NCBI GenBank assembly: GCA_031272345.1
Contig: JAISTZ010000158.1
Location: forward strand, 1-6,954
Direction of reading: 5' to 3'
DNA length: 6,954 nucleotides
Source: Spirochaetaceae bacterium
GTDB lineage: Bacteria > Spirochaetota > Spirochaetia > Treponematales > Treponemataceae
Part shown: positions 1 through 5,590 of the stretch, in pieces
Layout of the letters: each line of letters begins with the position of its first letter
Numbering within the stretch: the first letter of the stretch is position 1
Notes under the pieces: model-generated
Seen by the model: only the letters and a program-made list of their open reading frames with translations
The model's database searches: none
Told to the model about the DNA's origin: nothing
Translations under genes and position numbers: made by a program

Positions 1-795
1 AAAGCCCAGGGCCCGGCTCCCCGCGTCGCCCATGAGCACCGAGCTGGGGTAGGCGTTGTGCCAGAGGTAGCCCATGAGGATTCCCGCCAGGGAAAAGGAC
101 ATGAGCCCCCAGACGGCACCGTCCGCCAGGTGAGGCACCAGGAGGTAGGCGGCTATGTCAACGTGCCCCAGGATGAAGTAGAAAATCGCCCCCATGGTGA
201 TCAGGGCGATGAGGACCAGGGCGCCCGAAAGCCCGTCCACCCCGTCGGTGCAGTTGGTCGTGTTGATGGAGGCCCAGATGATCACCGTGGACACCGCCGT
301 GAACACCGCCGCCGGGACGGACACGCTTTTGGAAAGGAATGGAAGCCAGAAGCGGATGCCCCCGGGCCGCCGGGAGAGGTAATAGGCGATGAACAGGGAA
401 GCCCCCAGACTTATCACCAGGTCGATGAGGCCCTTTCTGTATTCACCCCAGCTCACGGGGCTGCGGTCGTCCAGGAATCCCGTGAGCATGGTGAGCCAGG
501 TGAGGGCGAGAATCCCCAGGTGAAGGGGCCGCAGGGGCGCAACCAGAATCATGGTGAGGACAAAAATCGTGACAAAAACCATCCCCCCGCCGGTGGGCTT
601 GCCCAGGGAGGCCTCCGGGGTAACGGAGAACTCCCTGCCCCTGTCCCTGGGGAGGAAGCCGTAGCACCTGGGCATGAGTTTTACCGTAAGCTCATACCCC
701 GCGTACAGGGCGATTACGATGAGCACCGCATAGGACTGCAAAAGCCTGGCGGGGCCGAAGTAGGGCATCAGGATTGACGCGAGGGCATAGATCAT
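1..795 (-). CDS. mraY: Phospho-N-acetylmuramoyl-pentapeptide-transferase (MraY), 3' end outside the window
   Basis: The first 265 residues are visible with no stop before the edge; the family usually has about 320-370. MraY is a polytopic inner-membrane enzyme that moves phospho-MurNAc-pentapeptide from UDP to undecaprenyl phosphate, forming lipid I. Seen directly: GKPTGGG at residues 65-71 (usual family form GTPTMGG), the Asp pair in GFLDD at 106-110, NTTNCTDGVDGLSG at 178-191, and MGDAGSRALG at 255-264 with the catalytic-type Asp257. TDG rather than IDG in the second motif favours MraY over WecA/TagO. Roughly six or seven hydrophobic segments fall near 20-40, 70-88, 92-108, 122-140, 160-178, 190-210 and 225-247. 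The C-terminal His-rich loop that would settle MraY identity is not in the window. The ATG lies 12 bases after the purH stop, with only a weak AAAGG-type ribosome site, suggesting co-transcription and perhaps translational coupling with purH. Confidence 0.9.
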   Translation of the reverse strand, partial: MIYALASILMPYFGPARLLQSYAVLIVIALYAGYELTVKLMPRCYGFLPRDRGREFSVTPEASLGKPTGGGMVFVTIFVLTMILVAPLRPLHLGILALTWLTMLTGFLDDRSPVSWGEYRKGLIDLVISLGASLFIAYYLSRRPGGIRFWLPFLSKSVSVPAAVFTAVSTVIIWASINTTNCTDGVDGLSGALVLIALITMGAIFYFILGHVDIAAYLLVPHLADGAVWGLMSFSLAGILMGYLWHNAYPSSVLMGDAGSRALGF

Positions 796-807
796 CGGGG
801 GCTGCCT

Positions 808-2373
808 TTAGTGTTTGAAATGCCGCGCGCCGGTAAACACCATGGCTATGCCGTGCTCGTTACAGGCGTCGATTGATTCCTGGTCCCGGATTGAACCGCC
901 GGGCTGGACGATCGCCTCGATGCCGTACCTGTGGGCCGCGTCAACGCAGTCCCTGAAGGGGAAGAAGGCGTCGCTGGCGAGGATCCGCGCCGGGGGAGCT
1001 CCCGCGGCGGCGCACACCGCCCTGGCCCGCTCCAGGGCCTGCTCGGCGGCCCAGATACGGTTCGTCTGGCCCGCCCCCGCGCCCACAACCGCCCCGTCCT
1101 GCACAACGAGCACGGCGTTTGATTTTGCAAAGATTGACACGAACATCCCGAACTTCATGTCTTCGATGTAGTTGTCCGGCGCGGGCGCTTTGGTGACGGT
1201 TTCCCATTTTTCAAAGAGCACGTTGTCCCTGGTCTGCGCCAGGAGCCCCCCGGACACGGTGAGGGCGTCCACGGGATCCCCCGCGGGCACGGACATGGTG
1301 ACGAGCCGCAGGTTCTTCCGGGTTTTGAACACCGAGAGGGCCCCCTCTGTGAATCCCGGCGCAACGATCACCTCCAGGAAGGTCCTGGACATCTCCGCCG
1401 CGGCTTCCTCATCCACCGGCGCGTTCACCCCGATGATGCCCCCGAAGATCGACACCGGATCACAGGCGAAAGCTTTGCGGTAGGCCCCCACGACGGAATC
1501 TCCCCGGGCCGCGCCGCAGGGGGTGTTGTGCTTGAGGGCCGCCACGAAGACCCCGCCCGAGGGGGAATCCCCGCTGAAAAAGTCCCCGAAGGCGCTCACG
1601 GCTTTCCAGGCCGCATCCATATCCCGGATATTGTTGTAGGAAAGCTCCTTCCCCTGAATCTGGGAAAGACTCCCCATCGCGCCGGCCCTGTCGGCGGCCA
1701 CGTAGAGGGCGGCCTTCTGGTGGGCGTTTTCCCCGTACCGCAGGTCCATGCTTTTTTTGAAGGGCGCGGCAAAATAGGGCGGGAAAAGCCCCTCCCCGGA
1801 ATCCTCCCCCAGCATGAACCGGGACACCGCCGCATCGTAGGCGCTCGTCAGGTTGAAGACCTTGCCCGCCAGGCGCCGGCGTTCCCCCAGGGGGACCTCC
1901 CCGGCCCTGAGCCCCTGGATTACCCCCCGGTAGTCCCCGGGGTCCGAAAGGACGATGACATCCTGAAAATTCTTTGCGGCGCCGCGGAGCATGGACGGCC
2001 CCCCGATGTCGATGAATTCGACCGTTTCGGCGAACCCAAGATTTTCACGGGATTTTTCAAAAAAGGGATAGAGATTCACGCAGACCAGGTCGATAGGGGC
2101 GATGCCGAGGGAATCGAGGGTTTTCATGTGTTCCGGGTTCCCCCGCATTGCGAGGAGCCCCGCGTGAATTGCCGGGTGCAGGGTTTTTACCCGCCCGCCG
2201 AGACACTCGGGGAACCCGGTGACCGAAGCTACATCCGTAACCGCAAGCCCATTTTTCTGCAAAAAAGCGGCGGTGCCCCCGGTGGAAAGAATTTCCCACC
2301 CCAGCCCGGCCAGAACCCCGGCAAGCTCGAGGACCCCCTCTTTGTTGTAAACGCTGATTAAAGCCCGTTTCAC
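808..2373 (-). CDS. purH: Bifunctional AICAR formyltransferase / IMP cyclohydrolase (PurH)
   Basis: This 521-residue protein has the usual family length. PurH formylates AICAR with 10-formyl-tetrahydrofolate and then closes the ring to IMP, the last two steps of de novo purine synthesis, in the cytosol. The N-terminal cyclohydrolase (MGS-like) domain spans about 1-200: STGGT at 30-34, GGRVKTLHP at 59-67 with Lys63 matching the conserved active-site lysine, and FIDIGGPSMLRGAAKN at 120-135. The formyltransferase part follows: LRYGENAHQ at 211-219, NNIRDMDAAW at 247-256, and KHNTPCG at 281-287 with the catalytic Lys-His pair. Late motifs are ASDAFFPFRD at 466-475, QPGGSIRD at 490-497 and the C-terminal HFKH. 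The start is taken as the GTG at 2373 because the family begins (M)KRALISV and a GGGAG precedes it. The same frame stays open 44 codons upstream, but that stretch is the palindromes and tRNA. All key residues are intact. Confidence 0.97.
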   Translation of the reverse strand: MKRALISVYNKEGVLELAGVLAGLGWEILSTGGTAAFLQKNGLAVTDVASVTGFPECLGGRVKTLHPAIHAGLLAMRGNPEHMKTLDSLGIAPIDLVCVNLYPFFEKSRENLGFAETVEFIDIGGPSMLRGAAKNFQDVIVLSDPGDYRGVIQGLRAGEVPLGERRRLAGKVFNLTSAYDAAVSRFMLGEDSGEGLFPPYFAAPFKKSMDLRYGENAHQKAALYVAADRAGAMGSLSQIQGKELSYNNIRDMDAAWKAVSAFGDFFSGDSPSGGVFVAALKHNTPCGAARGDSVVGAYRKAFACDPVSIFGGIIGVNAPVDEEAAAEMSRTFLEVIVAPGFTEGALSVFKTRKNLRLVTMSVPAGDPVDALTVSGGLLAQTRDNVLFEKWETVTKAPAPDNYIEDMKFGMFVSIFAKSNAVLVVQDGAVVGAGAGQTNRIWAAEQALERARAVCAAAGAPPARILASDAFFPFRDCVDAAHRYGIEAIVQPGGSIRDQESIDACNEHGIAMVFTGARHFKH

Positions 2374-2375
2374 AC

Positions 2376-2383
2376 ATTCTCCC
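2376..2383 (-). promoter_or_regulatory. Ribosome binding site deciding the purH GTG start
   Basis: GGGAGAAT on the minus strand; its GGGAG core (2383-2379) ends five bases before the GTG at 2373-2371. The overlapping ATG in AATGTGTG is out of frame. This supports GTG over the upstream in-frame ATG at 2505, which lies inside the tRNA gene. Confidence 0.75.
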
Positions 2384-2398
2384 GGCACAGGGACTGCG

Positions 2399-2421
2399 CG
2401 AGTTTTGCACCGCAAAACTCG
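2399..2421. repeat. Perfect 10-bp inverted repeat (palindrome A)
   Basis: Arms CGAGTTTTGC and GCAAAACTCG are fully complementary around a three-base loop (ACC on plus, GGT on minus). It lies between tRNA-Gly and purH, in the purH leader if the two are co-transcribed, and one base from palindrome B. No T-run follows on either strand, so it is not a standard intrinsic terminator. It could be an extragenic palindromic repeat, an RNA processing or stability hairpin, or an operator. I cannot choose from this window alone. Confidence 0.85.
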
Positions 2422-2422
2422 G

Positions 2423-2456
2423 GTTTGGGGAACCGCATGGATGCGGTTCCCCAAAC
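2423..2456. repeat. Perfect 16-bp inverted repeat (palindrome B) abutting the tRNA 3' end
   Basis: Arms GTTTGGGGAACCGCAT and ATGCGGTTCCCCAAAC are perfectly complementary around two central bases; in RNA about 14 pairs could form with a six-base loop. The outer end at 2456 is the base directly following the tRNA discriminator at 2457. No T-run follows on the purH side. This much perfect complementarity is unlikely by chance. Possible roles are a tRNA 3' boundary hairpin, an extragenic palindromic element inserted beside the tRNA, or a protein binding site. Confidence 0.9.
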
Positions 2457-2527
2457 AGCGGATGACGGGAGTCGGACCCGCGTGTGCAGCTTGGGAAGCT
2501 GCCATACTACCGTTGTATTACATCCGC
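2457..2527 (-). tRNA. tRNA-Gly, anticodon CCC
   Basis: A complete 71-base cloverleaf reads on the minus strand. The acceptor arms GCGGATG and CATCCGC pair over 7 bp. The D stem ATAC/GTAT has loop AACGGTA. The anticodon stem GCAGC/GCTGC has loop TTCCCAA, placing CCC at positions 34-36 after the invariant T33. The variable region is ACAC. The T stem GCGGG/CCCGT (one G-T pair) has loop TCCGACT. The discriminator is T, as is usual for bacterial tRNA-Gly, and C35-C36 fit glycine identity. CCA is not encoded (GTT follows), so the 3' end must be added by nucleotidyltransferase. It would read GGG codons. No clear promoter is visible upstream, so it may be read through from the ribosomal operon or use a promoter I could not recognise. 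Confidence 0.96.
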
Positions 2528-2534
2528 AGGAGGA

Positions 2535-2565
2535 CTGTCCGAAAAGCCGCAGACTGACCGGACAG
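2535..2565. repeat. 7-bp inverted repeat just upstream of tRNA-Gly
   Basis: CTGTCCG at 2535-2541 and CGGACAG at 2559-2565 are perfectly complementary around 17 bases, starting 8 bases before the tRNA 5' end. A second AT-rich repeat, TTCTTTT at 2571-2577 with AAAAGAA at 2588-2594, lies beside it. These could shape the tRNA leader or processing, or be chance; 7-bp arms are not strong evidence. Confidence 0.35.
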
Positions 2566-2582
2566 CGCCCTTCTTTTTAGCA

Positions 2583-2623
2583 GCAAGAAAAGAACACCGG
2601 ACCGGCCCCGCAGGGGAGCCCGG
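2583..2623 (-). terminator. Possible weak terminator of the ribosomal operon
   Basis: About 15 bases past the zinc-ribbon gene stop, the minus strand carries GGCTCCCCTGCGGGGCC, which can fold as GGC-T-CCC/GGGGCC with one bulge, flanked by CCGG on both sides. A T-rich run, TTCTTTTCTT, follows about ten bases later. The gap between stem and T-run is longer than in a typical intrinsic terminator, so termination may be partial or absent. It is the only terminator-like signal between the ribosomal genes and the tRNA. Confidence 0.3.
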
Positions 2624-2637
2624 CGACATCCAAAACA

Positions 2638-2817
2638 TCAACCCTTTGCGCCGTCGTTTGCGATAGCGGCCTTACAAAATTTGCAAACCTGGGTCTTTTG
2701 CCCATTTATTTCCTGTTCATACAAGAGCTTGATGCCCCCTTTACGGCACCGGGGGCATACGCCCCTTCCGTGGGCCGGAAGCCCGGTTATACCCTTTCCG
2801 CGATGTGACTTTGACAT
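2638..2817 (-). CDS. Small zinc-ribbon protein, 59 residues, function unknown
   Basis: The protein starts MSKSHRGKGITGLPAHGRG, then has CPRC at 21-24 and CKFC at 45-48, two CxxC knuckles 20 residues apart, as in a four-cysteine zinc ribbon. Between them lies KLLYEQEINGQKTQV, which looks like the beta hairpin of such a fold. The first 20 residues are basic and glycine-rich. The ATG is 14 bases after the rplQ stop, and the tandem AGGTGAGGTG directly before it makes a good ribosome site, so it should be translated from the ribosomal transcript. Codon use matches its neighbours. I recall similar small proteins in treponemes but no assigned function. The context, basic charge and zinc fold suggest a ribosome- or RNA-polymerase-associated role; that is inference. 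It is too short and lacks the signatures to be L32, L33, L36 or S14. Confidence 0.85.
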   Translation of the reverse strand: MSKSHRGKGITGLPAHGRGVCPRCRKGGIKLLYEQEINGQKTQVCKFCKAAIANDGAKG

Positions 2818-2831
2818 ACACTCACCTCACC

Positions 2832-3488
2832 TTACGCCTGATCCTGGGGAGCGGATTCTACGGACGCCTTTTCCGCGCCCTCCGCCGCCGGGACCGCCGG
2901 TTTTTTTGCCCTTGCGGGCTGGTCTTTTTTGGCCGCCGTCTTTGCCTTAGGGGGCTTTTTCTCGCCCTCCTTGCCGTCGTCCTTCTTTGCCTTTTCCTTG
3001 GGAGCCTTTTTTGCCTCGCCGTCCTTGGCTTCCCTGGGAGCCTTCTTGGCCTCCCCCTTGGGCTTGGCGGCCTTCCTGGGGGCCGAAGCCGTCTTGGACT
3101 TCTTGTCTTTTTCCGCGCTCTTATCCTTGAGCTCGTAATCCACCAGCTCCAGGATGACAATATCCGCCGCGTCTCCGGCCCGGTACCCCAGCTTGAGGAT
3201 CCGGGTGTACCCGCCGGGCCTGTCCTTCATCCGGGGGCCGATATTGGTAAAGAGCTTTGCGAGAATAATCTTGTCCTGAATGAACCTCGCCGCCTGCCTG
3301 CGGTTATGCACCGTGTCCACCTTGCTCCGGGTGATGATTTTTTCCGCCGCCTTCCGCACCTCGAGGGCCTTTGCCTTTGTGGTGGTGATTCGCTCGTACC
3401 GCAGGAGTGACGTCACCATGTTGCGGGACATGGCCCGCTGGTGAGCGGCGGTCCGCGAGAGCGGATTAAACCCTGACCTATGATTCAT
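2832..3488 (-). CDS. rplQ: 50S ribosomal protein L17 with long Lys/Ala-rich C-terminal tail
   Basis: Residues 1-120 form the L17 core: MNHRSGFNPLSRTAAHQRAM at the N terminus, then TSLLRYERITTTKAKALEVRKAAEKIITRSK, and GGYTRILKLGYRAGDAADIVILEL near 92-115. L17 binds 23S rRNA near the peptide exit side of the large subunit. The typical length is about 115-130 residues, whereas this protein has 218. Residues 121-218 are a low-complexity tail of 28 Lys and 23 Ala in 98 residues, with Pro and Glu and a repeated GEAKKAP at 145-151 and 157-163, ending in a more acidic stretch. It is probably disordered. The ATG overlaps the end of rpoA by 11 bases, and AAGGA sits about 8 bases upstream within rpoA, which suggests translational coupling. 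The start matches the family (M-x-H-R). Confidence 0.97.
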   Translation of the reverse strand: MNHRSGFNPLSRTAAHQRAMSRNMVTSLLRYERITTTKAKALEVRKAAEKIITRSKVDTVHNRRQAARFIQDKIILAKLFTNIGPRMKDRPGGYTRILKLGYRAGDAADIVILELVDYELKDKSAEKDKKSKTASAPRKAAKPKGEAKKAPREAKDGEAKKAPKEKAKKDDGKEGEKKPPKAKTAAKKDQPARAKKPAVPAAEGAEKASVESAPQDQA

Positions 3489-4542
3489 CTGGCGCTTCCT
3501 TTTTCTTGTTTTCGATTACATATTTTAAATGACTGTAATCAGTCATTCCCAGCCACAAATTCTTTTTCTTGAGCTTTTGCTTTATTTCTTCAAGACTGAT
3601 TTTTCCCAAATTGGGGAACCTGGCGAGGTCCTCCTCCGTGAAGCGGGTGAGTTCCCCCAGAGTCTTGATGTTGGCGTTCTTGAAACAGTTCGACGGCCGC
3701 ACGGACAGCTCCAGCTCGTCGATCGACGTGTTGAGGAAATCCCGGATCGGGCCGCTCATCTCCTCGGAATCATCCGGCCCGGACACCTCGCTGTCGTCGA
3801 AGTTGATGAACTTGGAGAAATGCTCCTTGGCGATCTTCGCGGCCTCCCCGAGGGCGTCCTCCGGGGAAACCGTGCCGTCGGTCCACAGCTCCAGGATGAG
3901 CTTGTCGTAGTCGTTCCGCTGGCCCACCCTGCACGGCTCAATCGTGTATTTGACCTTGGGCACGGGCGTAAAAATCGCGTCCATGGGGATGGTCCCCACG
4001 ATGTCGATGTTCCGCTCGTTCACCTCGGCGGGGACATAGCCCCTGCCCAGCTCCACCTGGAACTCCAGCTCCAGATGGGCCTTCTGCATCATCGTAAAGA
4101 GGGGCGTGTTTTTTGAGAGCACCTCCAGATGACCGGGCTTGTTGAACATATCGCTCGTGATTTTCTGCTGACCCTTAAATTCAAGGCTGAAGGTTTCCAT
4201 CTCCAAATCATCGGTCAGCCTGAGCCGGAGCTGCTTTAAGCTGTTCAGGATCTCGATGGTGTCTTCCACCACGTTTGGGATAGCCTCGAATTCGCTTGAA
4301 ATCGTGTGGGGAACGTCATCGGCGTCGTAGGAGGTGATCCGCACCGACGTAATGGCATACCCCTGGATTGACGAAAGCAGAATCCGCCGCAACGTATTTC
4401 CGATAGTTGTGCCGAAACCCGGTTCAAAGGGCGAGGCCGAGAATTTTCCGTAGGCGGGATATTCCGTCCCCTTTACGTCCAGAGTCTCGAATTGAATCGT
4501 CTTCGGCTTTTTAAATCCTTTCAACAGATTTTTCCTGGCCAT
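3478..4542 (-). CDS. rpoA: DNA-directed RNA polymerase subunit alpha
   Basis: A 354-residue alpha subunit, slightly longer than the 329 of E. coli. Alpha dimerises to nucleate assembly of RNA polymerase, and its C-terminal domain binds UP elements and activators. The N-terminal domain spans about 1-245 and includes EPGFGTTIGNTLRRILLSS (40-58), the signature that contacts beta. An acidic linker (about 249-262, DDSEVSGPDDSEE) leads to the C-terminal domain at about 275-335: ELSVRPSNCFKNANI, with Arg282, Asn285 and Cys286 at positions equivalent to the DNA-contacting residues of E. coli alpha (R265, N268, C269), then FPNLGKISLEEIKQKL (309-324). About 20 residues, partly basic, follow the usual end. 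The ATG at 4542 was chosen over the preceding in-frame TTG because AAGGAG lies five bases before it. It starts nine bases after rpsD and overlaps rplQ by 11 bases. Confidence 0.98.
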   Translation of the reverse strand: MARKNLLKGFKKPKTIQFETLDVKGTEYPAYGKFSASPFEPGFGTTIGNTLRRILLSSIQGYAITSVRITSYDADDVPHTISSEFEAIPNVVEDTIEILNSLKQLRLRLTDDLEMETFSLEFKGQQKITSDMFNKPGHLEVLSKNTPLFTMMQKAHLELEFQVELGRGYVPAEVNERNIDIVGTIPMDAIFTPVPKVKYTIEPCRVGQRNDYDKLILELWTDGTVSPEDALGEAAKIAKEHFSKFINFDDSEVSGPDDSEEMSGPIRDFLNTSIDELELSVRPSNCFKNANIKTLGELTRFTEEDLARFPNLGKISLEEIKQKLKKKNLWLGMTDYSHLKYVIENKKKEAPDES

Positions 4543-4547
4543 CAAAA

Positions 4548-4554
4548 CTCCTTA
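4548..4554 (-). promoter_or_regulatory. TAAGGAG stop/ribosome-site fusion deciding the rpoA start
   Basis: TAA ends rpsD and its last two bases begin AAGGAG, five bases before the rpoA ATG at 4542. The adjacent TTG at 4545-4543 would sit only two bases from the Shine-Dalgarno, too close to be used. Confidence 0.8.
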
Positions 4555-5187
4555 TTTTGAGTAAAGCTCAACGACGAGCTGCTCTTTTATATCGGCAAGA
4601 TCGGTCACGTCGGCCCGCGCGGGAACGGCAACGTAGGTTCCCTTCTGCGCGTCAATATCGAGCTCAACCCACGGGACAACCCCCGACTTTGACACCTCGC
4701 TCAGCGCGTCAAGAATACAAACGAGCTTCCGGCTCTTTTCTTTTACCGAAACAACGGAACCTTTTCTTACCTGATAGCTGGGGATGTCGACCTTTTTGCC
4801 GTTCACCAGGATGTGCCCGTGCAGGACGAGCTGCCTGGCCTGGGCTCTGCTTGCGGCGAACCTCATGCGGTAGACCACGTTGTCGAGCCGGCTTTCCAGG
4901 AGGGCGATCAGGTTGTCCCCGGTGACCCCCGGCAGCCGCAGGGCCCGTTCAAAGAAAAGATGGAACTGACTCTCCAGCATGTTGTAGATACGCTTTATCT
5001 TTTGTTTTTCCCGAAGCTGCATACCGTACTCGGTGCGCTTGCCGGTCCGCCCCTTGGGGTCCTTTCCGGGGAGCCCGCGCTTTTGATTCATGGCGCATTT
5101 ATCGCTCCGGCAGCGGGCGCCCTTGAGAAACAGTTTTTTTTGCTCCGCCCTGCACAACCTGCACACGGGACCTGTGTATCTAGCCAT
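4552..5187 (-). CDS. rpsD: 30S ribosomal protein S4, zinc-binding (C+) form
   Basis: 211 residues, a usual length. S4 binds the 5' domain of 16S rRNA early in small-subunit assembly and affects decoding accuracy. The N-terminal region has Cys9, Cys12, Cys26 and Cys31 in a C-x2-C-x13-C-x4-C pattern, the same arrangement as the zinc-binding S4 of Thermus thermophilus and unlike the cysteine-free E. coli form. LREKQKIKRIYNM is at 58-70. The S4 RNA-binding domain covers about 99-163, with SRLDNVVYRMRFAASRAQARQLV at 99-121 and HGHILVNGKKVDIPS following. The C terminus NEQLV-type motif appears as KEQLVVELYSK. The start ATG has AAGGAG seven bases upstream, fused to the rpsK stop. In E. coli S4 represses the alpha operon; I could not identify an equivalent mRNA structure here. 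Confidence 0.98.
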   Translation of the reverse strand: MARYTGPVCRLCRAEQKKLFLKGARCRSDKCAMNQKRGLPGKDPKGRTGKRTEYGMQLREKQKIKRIYNMLESQFHLFFERALRLPGVTGDNLIALLESRLDNVVYRMRFAASRAQARQLVLHGHILVNGKKVDIPSYQVRKGSVVSVKEKSRKLVCILDALSEVSKSGVVPWVELDIDAQKGTYVAVPARADVTDLADIKEQLVVELYSK

Positions 5188-5198
5188 TGTTCTTCTCC

Positions 5199-5579
5199 TT
5201 ACATCCGCCTGGTTTTCCGGGGACGGCAGCCGTTGTGGGGTATGGGCGTAACGTCGTTGATTGACTTGACCTTGAGCCCCATGGCGCCCAGGGAACGCAC
5301 AGCGGACTCCCGCCCGATGCCCGGCCCCTTCACGTATACATGGACCTCCCGGAGGCCGTAGCTGACGGCCTTCTGAATCGCCGTCTCCGCCACCGACTGG
5401 GCCGCAAAGGGAGTGGACTTCTTTGCGCCCCGGAAACCGAGCCCCCCGGAGGACGCCCAGGACAGGGCGTTCCCTTGCAGGTCGGTTATGGTGATAATCG
5501 TATTGTTGAAGGTAGCCTGGATGTACACATTGCCTTCATACACGCTTCGTTTTTCTTTTCGCTTCTTGGTCGTAGCCAC
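5199..5579 (-). CDS. rpsK: 30S ribosomal protein S11
   Basis: 126 residues, standard length. S11 sits on the small-subunit platform and helps shape the mRNA exit region with S7 and S18. Signature stretches are YIQATFNNTIITITDLQGN (19-37), WASSGGLGFRGAKKSTPFAAQ (41-61), VYVKGPGIGRESAVRSL (81-97) and DVTPIPHNGCRPRKTRR (109-125). The start is GTG at 5579; AAGGAG lies seven bases upstream and is fused to the rpsM stop as TAAGGAG. A short basic N-terminal tail (KKRKEKR, 5-11) precedes the fold. Only 11 bases separate it from rpsD. Confidence 0.98.
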   Translation of the reverse strand: MATTKKRKEKRSVYEGNVYIQATFNNTIITITDLQGNALSWASSGGLGFRGAKKSTPFAAQSVAETAIQKAVSYGLREVHVYVKGPGIGRESAVRSLGAMGLKVKSINDVTPIPHNGCRPRKTRRM

Positions 5580-5590
5580 GGTCTATCTCC

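Noticed and set aside
58..777. Long plus-strand open frame of 239 codons opposite mraY
   Set aside because: It is antisense to a gene with clear MraY motifs. Its product is a Gly/Pro/His/Arg-rich low-complexity string with no recognisable domain, as expected from the complementary strand of GC-rich coding DNA.
1528..2361. Plus-strand open frame of 277 codons opposite purH
   Set aside because: It is fully antisense to well-conserved PurH sequence. No domain is recognisable and composition is skewed to Gly, Pro and Arg.
2399..2456. Palindromes as a CRISPR fragment or riboswitch
   Set aside because: The two palindromes differ in sequence, there is no repeat-spacer periodicity and no cas gene. 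No known riboswitch core (purine, PRPP or ppGpp type) could be recognised in the 80-base leader.
2374..2505. A 44-residue N-terminal extension of PurH from an in-frame ATG at 2505
   Set aside because: The extension would translate the tRNA gene and both palindromes. The GTG at 2373 has a good ribosome site and matches the family N terminus.
2528..2637. A sigma-70 promoter for tRNA-Gly
   Set aside because: I looked for TTGACA/TATAAT-like pairs with 16-18 base spacing on the minus strand. TTGCTG and TTCTTG have no acceptable -10 partner, so no promoter is called.
2484..2666. Plus-strand 60-codon frame across the tRNA and spacer
   Set aside because: It overlaps the tRNA antisense and the end of the zinc-ribbon gene, and has no recognisable product. 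The plus-strand AGGAGG at 2528-2533 lies inside it, not before its start.
2858..3160. Arg-rich 100-codon minus-strand frame within rplQ
   Set aside because: It is an alternative frame of the Lys/Ala-rich L17 tail. The arginine richness comes from reading AAG/GCC-rich DNA out of frame.
4812..5361. Plus-strand 182-codon frame opposite rpsD and rpsK
   Set aside because: It is antisense to two unmistakable ribosomal protein genes and has no conserved motif.
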